A DNA stretch of 37,280 nucleotides, from contig JAGOSC010000027.1 of assembly GCA_018062515.1 (NCBI GenBank), positions 1-37,280 on the forward strand, read 5' to 3'. This DNA is from Candidatus Omnitrophota bacterium. GTDB lineage: Bacteria; Omnitrophota; Gorgyraeia; Zapsychrales; Zapsychraceae. Positions 7,160 to 15,451 of the stretch are shown here, piece after piece (position 1 is the first letter of the stretch; every line of letters starts with the position of its first letter). The translations under genes were made by a program, and so were the position numbers. The notes beneath the pieces were generated by a model. It had not been told where the DNA came from, did no database searches, and saw only the letters and a program-made list of their open reading frames with translations.

Positions 7160-8353
7160 TTAAGCGATTACTTCGTGAATAACTCCTGCCCCAACCGTAC
7201 GTCCACCTTCACGGATAGCGAAACGTAATTCTTTTTCCATAGCGATAGGCACAATCAATTCGACTTCCATTTCCACGTTATCGCCAGGCATAACCATTTC
7301 GGTGCCATCAGGCAATTTAGCTGAACCAGTTACGTCCGTGGTTCTAAAATAGAATTGAGGTCTATATCCATTGAAGAACGGTGTATGTCGTCCGCCTTCT
7401 TCTTTGGTTAAGATATAAGCTTTAGCCTTAAACTTTGTATGTGGAGCAATAGAACCTTTAGCCGCAAGAACTTGCCCGCGTTCGATTGTTGTTTTATCAA
7501 CACCGCGAAGAAGTAGACCAACGTTATCTCCGGCTTGACCTTGATCCAATTCCTTACGGAACATTTCAACCCCGGTAACAACGGTTTGTAAAACTTCTTT
7601 TTTCATACCGACGATATCAATTTCCTCGCCGACTTTTACTTTTCCTCTTTCGATACGGCCTGTAGCAACGGTTCCTCGTCCTGAGATAGAGAAGACGTCT
7701 TCAACCGCCATCAAGAAAGGTTTGTCAAGCTCGCGAACAGGCTCTGGTATAAATTTATCAACAGCGTCCATCAAATCCATGATTGGCTTAATCTTGACTG
7801 GATCTTCTGGATTTTCTAAAGCATGAAGAGCGCTTCCTCTAATAATCGGAGTGTTATCACCATCATAATCATATTTTGATAACAATTCTCGAAGTTCTAA
7901 TTCAACCAAGTCCAACAATTCTTTATCTTCAACTTGATCACATTTATTCATGAAAACGACGATCTTAGGAACGTTGACCTGTCTGGCTAAAAGAATGTGT
8001 TCTTTTGTTTGAGGCATAGCACCATCCGTCGCTGATACGCACAAAATCGCGCCATCCATTTGGGCCGCGCCAGTGATCATGTTTTTAATATAGTCGGCGT
8101 GACCAGGACAATCGATGTGAGCATAATGACGAATATCCGTTTGGTACTCAAGATGTGAAATATTGATCGTAACGCCGCGCTCTTTTTCTTCAGGAGCATT
8201 ATCGATTTGATCATAAGCTTTTGCTTCTGCAAAGCCTTTTTTAGAAAGTATTGTACAGATCGCAGCACTCAGCGTCGTCTTACCATGGTCGACGTGACCG
8301 ATGGTTCCGATGTTCAAGTGTGGTTTATTTCTTACGAATTTTTCTTTAGCCAT
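7160..8353 (-). CDS. tuf: Translation elongation factor Tu
   Basis: EF-Tu is the GTPase that delivers aminoacyl-tRNA to the ribosomal A site. The 397-residue protein has the P loop GHVDHGKT (residues 19-26), the switch motif ERGVTINISHLEYQT, DCPGHADY, and NKCD for guanine recognition, followed by the two beta-barrel domains ending GGRTVGAGVIHEV. The strong ribosome-binding site GGGGAGG lies just before the ATG. A weak promoter may lie in the 54-nt gap after fusA, which could give extra expression. It is the only tuf in the window and lies in the usual str position between fusA and rpsJ. Confidence 0.99.
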   Translation of the reverse strand: MAKEKFVRNKPHLNIGTIGHVDHGKTTLSAAICTILSKKGFAEAKAYDQIDNAPEEKERGVTINISHLEYQTDIRHYAHIDCPGHADYIKNMITGAAQMDGAILCVSATDGAMPQTKEHILLARQVNVPKIVVFMNKCDQVEDKELLDLVELELRELLSKYDYDGDNTPIIRGSALHALENPEDPVKIKPIMDLMDAVDKFIPEPVRELDKPFLMAVEDVFSISGRGTVATGRIERGKVKVGEEIDIVGMKKEVLQTVVTGVEMFRKELDQGQAGDNVGLLLRGVDKTTIERGQVLAAKGSIAPHTKFKAKAYILTKEEGGRHTPFFNGYRPQFYFRTTDVTGSAKLPDGTEMVMPGDNVEMEVELIVPIAMEKELRFAIREGGRTVGAGVIHEVIA

Positions 8354-8373
8354 TTTTTTAATTCCTCCCCTTT

Positions 8374-8402
8374 AAAATATTTAGGAATAACGCATTTTTC
8401 AA
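8374..8402 (-). promoter_or_regulatory. Possible weak promoter before tuf
   Basis: On the minus strand TTGAAA (8397-8402) is followed after 17 nt by TATTTT (8374-8379), matching five and four bases of the sigma-70 consensus. It lies in the 54-nt fusA-tuf gap, just upstream of the strong tuf ribosome-binding site. In an AT-rich gap such a match can occur by chance, so it is only a candidate for tuf-specific expression. Confidence 0.25.
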
Positions 8403-8407
8403 TTTAT

Positions 8408-10492
8408 TTAGTTTCGCTTACGTCCTTCAACAACTTTGTCAGCAACAAATTGAGGAACAACGTCGTAAAATGCTGGCTCCATAGTAAATGAAGCCCGACC
8501 TTGCGACAGCGAACGAATTGCATTCACATAATTAAACATTTCGGATAAAGGCACATGACAACGTGTCGTCTTTAAATTTGCTCTCATACCGGTTTCAAGA
8601 ATAATAGCTCGTCGGGTATTGATGTCTCCCATAACCGCGCTATAAAACTGTTCAGGTGATTCTAACTCAACGATCATAATCGGCTCAAGTAAAACAGACG
8701 CGGCTGCTTTTAAACCTTTTTTCAAAGCTTCCTTAGCTGCCAATTGGAACGCCATTTCACTGGAGTCAACATCATGGTAAGAACCATCAAACAATGTCAC
8801 TCTAAAATCGGTTACAGGGTACCCGGCGACGACGCCCGAATTCGCACCTTCTCTGATCCCTTTTTCAACCGGCTTAATAAATTCACGTGGAATTGTTCCA
8901 CCTTTAATTTCATTGATAAAAACAATACCATCACCTTTTTTTTCCGTCGGTTCAACATTAATCACAACGTGTCCGTATTGACCGCGGCCACCGCTTTGAG
9001 ATATGAACTTTCCTTCAATATTCTTCGCTGTCTTAGTAACGGTTTCCTTATAAGCAACTTCTGGACGGCCAGTATCGGCCTCCATACCATATTCTCTTTT
9101 CATACGATCAACAATGATTTCCAAATGCAACTCACCCATACCAGATATAATTGTTTGCGCCGTTTCATGATCATACGTCACACGAAGAGATGGATCTTCA
9201 TCTAAAAATTTCTTTAAGGTCAATCCCATTTTATCTGAATCAGCCTTGGTTCTTGGTTCAATCGACATAGAAACAACTGGTTCCGGTATACGCATATTTT
9301 CCAATAAAACTTTATTATCCGGATCGCATACTGTAGTTCCCGTCTTTGAGTCCTTTAATCCGACGAGACAAACAATATCACCCGCTTCTGCGCGCTGAAC
9401 AATTTCTTGCTTATTAGCATGCATGACAACAATTTTTGAAACACGTTCTTTTTTCTGTTCAGATGAATTATATATATTTGCGCCTGAATCCACCGCTCCT
9501 GAATAAATTCTGGTGTAGAAAAGTTTTCCGACATATGGATCAGAAGCGACTTTAAAAACAAGCGCGCTAAAAGGTTCGTTTACATCTGGGCGACGCTCTA
9601 CAGATTCATTTGTTCCAGGGACAATACCTTTTACAGGAGGGACATCGAGAGGAGAGGGAAGAAAATCGGTGACAGCATCAAGAACTTTTTGTACGCCTTT
9701 ATTTCGAAGCGCGGTGCCAGTCAAAACCGGCAATATCTTATTGGCAATGACGGCTCGTCTAAATCCCGCTCTAATTTCTTCAACACTGATTGGCGCATCA
9801 TCTAAAAACTTTTGAGCAATTTCATCGTCCGCATCCGCCAGACGTTCAATCATTTCATGACGAGCTTTTTCGACGCGTTCTTTCCATTCTTCAGGGATAT
9901 CATTTTCTTTGATATCAGTACCGTCATCATTTGTATACACAAAATATCGACGATCAATAAGATCAAATAAACCGGTAAACTGATCTTCCGCACCATCTGG
10001 AAGTTGTAACGGCGTCGCATTCGCGCCCAAACGTTCTCTAATCTGACCTAAGACTCTTTCAAAACTTGCACCCAGACGATCTAATTTATTAATAAAAGCT
10101 ATACGTGGAACTCCATAACGATCCGCTTGACGCCAAACCGTTTCTGTTTGAGATTGAACGCCGCTAGTTGCACATAAAACGACAACAGCACCGTCTAAAA
10201 CCTTTAAAGAGCGTTCAACTTCGATCGTAAAATCAACGTGACCCGGAGTATCAATAATATTTAATCGCTTACCTCTCCACATCGCCGTCGTATTCGCTGC
10301 CGTAATGGTAATCCCGCGCTCTTGTTCTTGCTCCATCCAATCCATGGTCGCATTACCTTCATCAACGGTTCCCATTCTATGAATAACACCCGTATAATAC
10401 AAAATACGTTCTGTGGTCGTCGTCTTACCGGCATCAATGTGCGCAATAATTCCGAAATTTCGATAATCTTTTAGTGGGATCTTGTCTGACAT
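8408..10492 (-). CDS. fusA: Translation elongation factor G
   Basis: EF-G is the GTPase that drives translocation and, with RRF, ribosome recycling. The 694-residue protein has five-domain architecture: the P loop AHIDAGKTT near residue 17, EQERGITI, DTPGHVDF and NKLDR in the G domain; domain III with GMGELHLEIIVDRM; domain IV with SGGRGQYGHVVI and SYHDVDSSE; and domain V with VLLEPIM. Domain V reads GDINTRRAIILE where most EF-Gs have RRG then a short spacer and G, a small local divergence. The position between rpsG and tuf is the classical str order. I take it to be the main EF-G; a second paralogue elsewhere cannot be ruled out. Confidence 0.98.
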   Translation of the reverse strand: MSDKIPLKDYRNFGIIAHIDAGKTTTTERILYYTGVIHRMGTVDEGNATMDWMEQEQERGITITAANTTAMWRGKRLNIIDTPGHVDFTIEVERSLKVLDGAVVVLCATSGVQSQTETVWRQADRYGVPRIAFINKLDRLGASFERVLGQIRERLGANATPLQLPDGAEDQFTGLFDLIDRRYFVYTNDDGTDIKENDIPEEWKERVEKARHEMIERLADADDEIAQKFLDDAPISVEEIRAGFRRAVIANKILPVLTGTALRNKGVQKVLDAVTDFLPSPLDVPPVKGIVPGTNESVERRPDVNEPFSALVFKVASDPYVGKLFYTRIYSGAVDSGANIYNSSEQKKERVSKIVVMHANKQEIVQRAEAGDIVCLVGLKDSKTGTTVCDPDNKVLLENMRIPEPVVSMSIEPRTKADSDKMGLTLKKFLDEDPSLRVTYDHETAQTIISGMGELHLEIIVDRMKREYGMEADTGRPEVAYKETVTKTAKNIEGKFISQSGGRGQYGHVVINVEPTEKKGDGIVFINEIKGGTIPREFIKPVEKGIREGANSGVVAGYPVTDFRVTLFDGSYHDVDSSEMAFQLAAKEALKKGLKAAASVLLEPIMIVELESPEQFYSAVMGDINTRRAIILETGMRANLKTTRCHVPLSEMFNYVNAIRSLSQGRASFTMEPAFYDVVPQFVADKVVEGRKRN

Positions 10493-10533
10493 TACTTTCC
10501 AACTTCCTTATATATGATAACTAAATCAAATGT

Positions 10534-11004
10534 TTACCAACGTAAATGGGCAAAAGCTTTGTTCGCATCCGCCATTTTATGCGTATCATCACGTTTCTTA
10601 ACGGCCGCGCCTTCTCCCTTATAAGCAGCCAACAACTCATCGGCTAACTTAACATCCATGGCTCGACCTTTTTTCTTTTTTGCAAAGTCACGAATCCATC
10701 GGAAAGCCAAGGCATTCGCGCGATTGGTTGGTACTTCAACAGGAACTTGATATGTTGCCCCGCCAACCCGACGTGACTTAACTTCAACTTTAGGACGGAC
10801 ATTTTCAATGGCTTTATTAAATACTTTTAATGGATCATTTTCTTGACTCTTCGTATTTAATATTTCGAAAGCACCGTACACAATGTTTTCAGCGACTGTT
10901 TTCTTTCCGCTCAACATCAAAGTATTAATAAATTTGGCCACTAACCGGCTATTGTATTTTGGATCTACTAATATTTCTTTCTTTTCTGCGCTGCGTCTTC
11001 TCAT
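10534..11004 (-). CDS. rpsG: 30S ribosomal protein S7
   Basis: S7 nucleates folding of the 30S head and lies at the E site; in E. coli it represses the str operon. The 156-residue length is exact for the family. Motifs include RRRSAEKKEILVDPKYNS, RVGGATYQVPVEVP and RALAFRWI-type (here NALAFRWIRDFAKKKKGRAM), then MADANKAFAHLRW. The ATG overlaps the rpsL stop by one base (TAATG), implying coupled translation. Confidence 0.98.
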   Translation of the reverse strand: MRRRSAEKKEILVDPKYNSRLVAKFINTLMLSGKKTVAENIVYGAFEILNTKSQENDPLKVFNKAIENVRPKVEVKSRRVGGATYQVPVEVPTNRANALAFRWIRDFAKKKKGRAMDVKLADELLAAYKGEGAAVKKRDDTHKMADANKAFAHLRW

Positions 11005-11381
11005 TATCCTTTTTGTTCCTTCTTAGCTCCGTACTTTGATCGTGATTTTTTTCTCTTGGCAACACCAGACGCATCCAATGTTCCGCGTACTATATGGTAA
11101 CGAACTCCAGGTAAATCTTTGACTCTTCCACCTCGAACTAGTACGATCGAGTGTTCTTGAAGATTGTGGCCTTCACCGGGAATATATGATGTAACTTCAA
11201 ACTTGTTTGATAAACGAACTCTTGCAACTTTACGTAACGCCGAGTTTGGTTTTTTAGGCGTCATCGTTTTTACTTGAAGACAGACACCGCGACGAAAAGG
11301 ACAATTCGTTAACGCTGGTGATTTACTCTTGTTCTTTTTGCTCTGTCTGCTCTTCCTGATCAACTGCTGTATCGTCGGCAT
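11004..11381 (-). CDS. rpsL: 30S ribosomal protein S12
   Basis: S12 sits at the decoding centre and controls accuracy and streptomycin response. The 125-residue protein has KTMTPKKPNSALRKVARVRL, GEGHNLQEHSIVLVRGGRVK and DLPGVRYHIVRG, with the lysines and the methylthiolated-aspartate site (KDLPG) conserved. It starts MPTIQQLIRKSRQSKKNKSK, the true S12 N-terminus, so the start at 11381 is needed although it lies inside rpoC, a 59-nt overlap in another frame. The next in-frame Met is near residue 40, too late. A GGTG-type ribosome-binding site precedes the ATG. The lysine at the main streptomycin-resistance position (PKKPNS) is wild type. Confidence 0.97.
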   Translation of the reverse strand: MPTIQQLIRKSRQSKKNKSKSPALTNCPFRRGVCLQVKTMTPKKPNSALRKVARVRLSNKFEVTSYIPGEGHNLQEHSIVLVRGGRVKDLPGVRYHIVRGTLDASGVAKRKKSRSKYGAKKEQKG

Positions 11382-14300
11382 ATTTCACCATTTCTACTTT
11401 GTTATAAACATCTAATCCTGTTCCAGCAGGTATTAAATGACCTACAATTACGTTCTCTTTAAGTCCACATAAAAGGTCAAGCTTACCAGATGATGCAGCC
11501 TCTGTCAAGACCCTTGTCGTCTCTTGGAAACTTGCTGCAGAAATAAAACTGTCCGTCGTCAAAGACACTTTTGTGATACCTAATAACAACGGCGTCGCTT
11601 GTGCGGGCTTACCTTTTTTTGCTAATACTTTTTCATTTGCTTTCTTGAAAGAAATGCGATCGACCTGTTCTCCGAGGAGAAACTCAGTGTCGCCGGAATC
11701 TTCAATTTTTACTTTCTTCAACATTTGCGCAATAATTAATTCAATATGTTTATCATTAATACGCACACCCTGTAGACGATAAACTTCTTGAACTTCATTC
11801 AATAAATATTCTTGCAATACTTTGTCGCCGCACACTCTTAAAATATCATGCGGAACAACTGGCCCGTCGGTAAGTTGTTGACCTGCGAACACGCGATCTC
11901 CTCGGTAAACGTTAGGGTGCTTACCATGAGGGATGGTATACTCAGAAGCCATTCCCGTCGGACTTTTTATAATAATTGTTCTTCTTCCTTTTTTATCTTC
12001 ACCAAATTCAACAACACCGTCGATCTCACTGATAACCGCCGGATCTTTTGGTTTTCTGGCTTCGAAAAGCTCGGCGACGCGAGGCAGACCGCCCGTAATG
12101 TCACGAGTCTTTCCTTGTCCTCGAGGAATCTTCGCAATTAAATCCCCTGCATTAATAATTTGTTTATCTTGCACGAGAATGTGAGCTCCGATTGGAATCG
12201 AATAAATACCAACAATTTCTTTTTTCTCGTCGGTAATAATAATCTGAGGGTGGAATTCTTGTTTATGCTCGACGACAACCCGTTCTGTAACACCCGTTAC
12301 TGGATTTTGTTCTTCTTGCACAGTAACATCATTAATGATGTCTTCAGAATTTACACTTCCCTTAACTTCTGTAATGATCGGAATAGTGTATGGATCCCAG
12401 GTGACAAAAATATCGTCTTTGCTGACCGGTAAATTATCCGCAATTTTAATAACAGCTCCTTGCGGAAGTTGATAACGTTCAAACTCGCGGCCGAATTCAT
12501 TATTAACACTGATTGAACCGTTGCGGTTAAGAACGATGAATTCTTTACCTTTCTCGACGACGCGAAGCTGGTGATACTTGATCGAACCAGTGTTCTTGGC
12601 TTTATAAAATGATTGCTCGATGGAACGTGATGCAGTACCACCAATGTGGAACGTTCTCATCGTCAACTGCGTGCCAGGTTCACCGATACTTTGAGCCGCA
12701 ATCGTACCTACAGCTTCACCAATTTCAACGAGTCTTTGTGTAGCTAAATTTCTTCCATAACATTTAACACAAACGCCTCGATCACATTCGCAAGTTAAGG
12801 CGCTGCGGATTCTTACTTTTTCAATACCTAAGTGTTCAATTAATTCCGCTCTTTCTTCTGTAATCAAATCACCCGATTCGACAACTTTTTGATCGGTGAC
12901 AACGTCGACAATACTATCTAAGGCGACGCGTCCGGTGATTCTTTCTTTAAGACTAACAACGAGCTCATCCCCTTCGACGATGGCAGCAACGGTAATTCCG
13001 TTGATGGTTTTACAATCTTCCTCGGTAACAACCATTTCCTGGGCGACGTCGACCAAACGGCGAGTTAAGTATCCGGCGTCAGCTGTTTTAAGAGCCGTAT
13101 CCGCCAAACCTTTACGCGCACCGTGAGTAGAGATAAAATATTCAAGAACCGTTAATCCTTCTCGGAAACTAGCCGTGATAGGATTTTCAATAATTTCACC
13201 TGATGGTTTCGCCATCAAACCGCGCATACCGGATAACTGACGAATCTGTAGTCGTGATCCGCGGGCGCCGGAATCGGCCATAATAAAGACCGGGTTGAAT
13301 GGTTCCATTTGATCAAAAACTAGATCGGAAAGAGATTCCGTCGTGTGAGTCCACACGTCGATAATCTTATTGTACCGTTCACGACCGGTGATAATACCTT
13401 TTCGATATTGATCTTCGACTTTATTAACTTCTAGTCGAGAATTCTTCAAAATATCAACTTTTTGTTTAGGAACGGTCATGTCAGAAATCGCAATAGAGAT
13501 ACCCGCTAATGTCGCGTTGGTAAATCCAAGATCTTTTAAGTTATCTAAAAGATTAATCGTTTCCTTTTGGCCAAACTGTTTATAACAGCTGGAAATGACC
13601 GCACCGATTTTCTTCTTATCAAGCAGTGCATTCACAAAACCCATTTGCGGCGGAAGCACTTCATTCAAGAAAACTCGTCCGACGGTGGTTTCAATAATTG
13701 GAGTTTTATGAGGAGCCGTTTCTTCTTCAACGGTATCTCTGGCAACTCTCATTGCTTCTTCTTGAGAAATAATTAGAGAAGGTTTTTCTTCACCCCAAAC
13801 CGGCTTATTTAATTTTAATTTAATTCGCTGATGAAGTTTTAACATTCCATCGTTGAAAGCAATAATAACTTCTTCCGGCGCAGAAAAAATTCTGGCCTGA
13901 TCTTTAGCATTCGTTTCTTCTTTGGTTAAATAGTAAAGACCTAAAACAACGTCTTGCGACGGGGACACAACCGGTCTTCCGTCAGCAGGTGAAAAAAGAT
14001 TATTAATGGAGAGAAGTTCAAGACGGCATTCCATTTGCGCTTCAAGCGACAATGGCACGTGAACAGCCATTTGGTCACCGTCGAAGTCAGCGTTGAAAGC
14101 GGCACAAACTAATGGATGCAGCTTAATAGCCTTTCCTTCGACGAGCGTTGGATAAAATGCTTGGATACTTAAACGGTGAAGAGTCGGCGCGCGGTTAAGC
14201 ATAATCGGGTGATCTTGAATAACTTCATCCAAAATATCCCATACTTCGGCTTTGGCTCGTTCAACCATTCGTTTTGCCCCTTTAATCGTGTGGACAAAAC

Positions 14301-15450
14301 CTTTCTCTCTTAATTTACGGATAATAAACGGCTCAAATAATTCAAGGGCCATTTTTTTCGGCAAACCACATTGATGTAATTTTAAATTCGGACCGACGAC
14401 AATAACAGAACGTCCTGAATAATCGACACGTTTACCCAACAAATTCATACGGAAACGGCCTTGTTTCCCTTTAAGCATGTCAGATAATGATTTTAACGGA
14501 CGGTTTCCTGAACCTAAAACCGGACGACCATGACGACCATTATCTAATAATGCGTCGACGGCTTCCTGAAGCATTCTCTTTTCATTACGGCAGATAATTT
14601 CAGGAGCGTTGAGGTCAATCAATTTCTTCAATCGATTATTACGATTAATAACTCGACGATAAAGATCGTTCAAGTCGGATGTAGCAAAACGTCCACCTTC
14701 TAGCGGAACTAAAGGACGTAGATCTGGAGGGATAACCGGAAGTACATCCAAAACCATCCAATGTGCACTATTATTTGAAGCCTTAAAATCTTCGACAATT
14801 TTTAATGTCTTAGCTATTTTCTTGGCATTCGTTCCCAATGGATTAGCTTTTTCTAAATCGGCTCTCAATTTTTTGCATAATACACTTAAATCAGTTTCTT
14901 TTAAAAGATCGCGGACTGCTTCAGCCCCAATCTTAGCCTTAAAAGCACCGCCATATTTAATAATTGCATCTTGATATTCATCTTCAGAAAGAAATTGTTT
15001 AAACTTAAATGGAGTTTCACCCGCATCAACAACAATATATTCTTCATAATAAATTAATTTTTCTAGGTCTCTTAAACCGATTTGCAATAAAGCGGCTAAT
15101 CGGCTAGGGACAGCCTTATAAAACCAAATATGGGTTACAGGACAGGCTAAATCAATATGCCCCATCCATTCTCGTCGGACAGCTGATCGTGTAACCATAA
15201 CTCCGCAACGGTCGCAGACAATACCTTTAAACTTTATCCCTTTATATTTTCCGCAGGCGCATTCCCAGTCACGAACCGGACCGAAAATTTTCTCGCAAAA
15301 CAAACCATCCTTCTCAGGCTTTAAAGTTCGGTAATTGAGCGTTTCAGCTTTCTTGACGATCCCGCGAGACCAAGCGCGAATAACTTCAGGTGATGCAATC
15401 TGAATAGTAATATGATCTCTGTTTGCTAATTCTTCGGATTTTTTAATCAT
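11323..15450 (-). CDS. rpoC: DNA-directed RNA polymerase subunit beta'
   Basis: This is the beta' subunit of RNA polymerase, which carries the catalytic magnesium. The catalytic motif NADFDGDQ is near residue 455. The N-terminal zinc site (CACGKYKG and CDRCGV) and the second zinc cluster (CECDRGVCVKCYGR) are present, as are the rudder/clamp segment RGRFRMNLLGKRVDYSGRSV-type and the trigger-loop region with EPGTQLTMRTFHIGG. At 1375 residues it is close to the Gram-negative type but lacks any very large insertion. The acidic, glutamine-rich last 20 residues (ending EEQTEQKEQE) share DNA with the start of rpsL. It begins 1 nt after the rpoB stop. Confidence 0.99.
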   Translation of the reverse strand: MIKKSEELANRDHITIQIASPEVIRAWSRGIVKKAETLNYRTLKPEKDGLFCEKIFGPVRDWECACGKYKGIKFKGIVCDRCGVMVTRSAVRREWMGHIDLACPVTHIWFYKAVPSRLAALLQIGLRDLEKLIYYEEYIVVDAGETPFKFKQFLSEDEYQDAIIKYGGAFKAKIGAEAVRDLLKETDLSVLCKKLRADLEKANPLGTNAKKIAKTLKIVEDFKASNNSAHWMVLDVLPVIPPDLRPLVPLEGGRFATSDLNDLYRRVINRNNRLKKLIDLNAPEIICRNEKRMLQEAVDALLDNGRHGRPVLGSGNRPLKSLSDMLKGKQGRFRMNLLGKRVDYSGRSVIVVGPNLKLHQCGLPKKMALELFEPFIIRKLREKGFVHTIKGAKRMVERAKAEVWDILDEVIQDHPIMLNRAPTLHRLSIQAFYPTLVEGKAIKLHPLVCAAFNADFDGDQMAVHVPLSLEAQMECRLELLSINNLFSPADGRPVVSPSQDVVLGLYYLTKEETNAKDQARIFSAPEEVIIAFNDGMLKLHQRIKLKLNKPVWGEEKPSLIISQEEAMRVARDTVEEETAPHKTPIIETTVGRVFLNEVLPPQMGFVNALLDKKKIGAVISSCYKQFGQKETINLLDNLKDLGFTNATLAGISIAISDMTVPKQKVDILKNSRLEVNKVEDQYRKGIITGRERYNKIIDVWTHTTESLSDLVFDQMEPFNPVFIMADSGARGSRLQIRQLSGMRGLMAKPSGEIIENPITASFREGLTVLEYFISTHGARKGLADTALKTADAGYLTRRLVDVAQEMVVTEEDCKTINGITVAAIVEGDELVVSLKERITGRVALDSIVDVVTDQKVVESGDLITEERAELIEHLGIEKVRIRSALTCECDRGVCVKCYGRNLATQRLVEIGEAVGTIAAQSIGEPGTQLTMRTFHIGGTASRSIEQSFYKAKNTGSIKYHQLRVVEKGKEFIVLNRNGSISVNNEFGREFERYQLPQGAVIKIADNLPVSKDDIFVTWDPYTIPIITEVKGSVNSEDIINDVTVQEEQNPVTGVTERVVVEHKQEFHPQIIITDEKKEIVGIYSIPIGAHILVQDKQIINAGDLIAKIPRGQGKTRDITGGLPRVAELFEARKPKDPAVISEIDGVVEFGEDKKGRRTIIIKSPTGMASEYTIPHGKHPNVYRGDRVFAGQQLTDGPVVPHDILRVCGDKVLQEYLLNEVQEVYRLQGVRINDKHIELIIAQMLKKVKIEDSGDTEFLLGEQVDRISFKKANEKVLAKKGKPAQATPLLLGITKVSLTTDSFISAASFQETTRVLTEAASSGKLDLLCGLKENVIVGHLIPAGTGLDVYNKVEMVKYADDTAVDQEEQTEQKEQE

Positions 15451-15451
15451 A

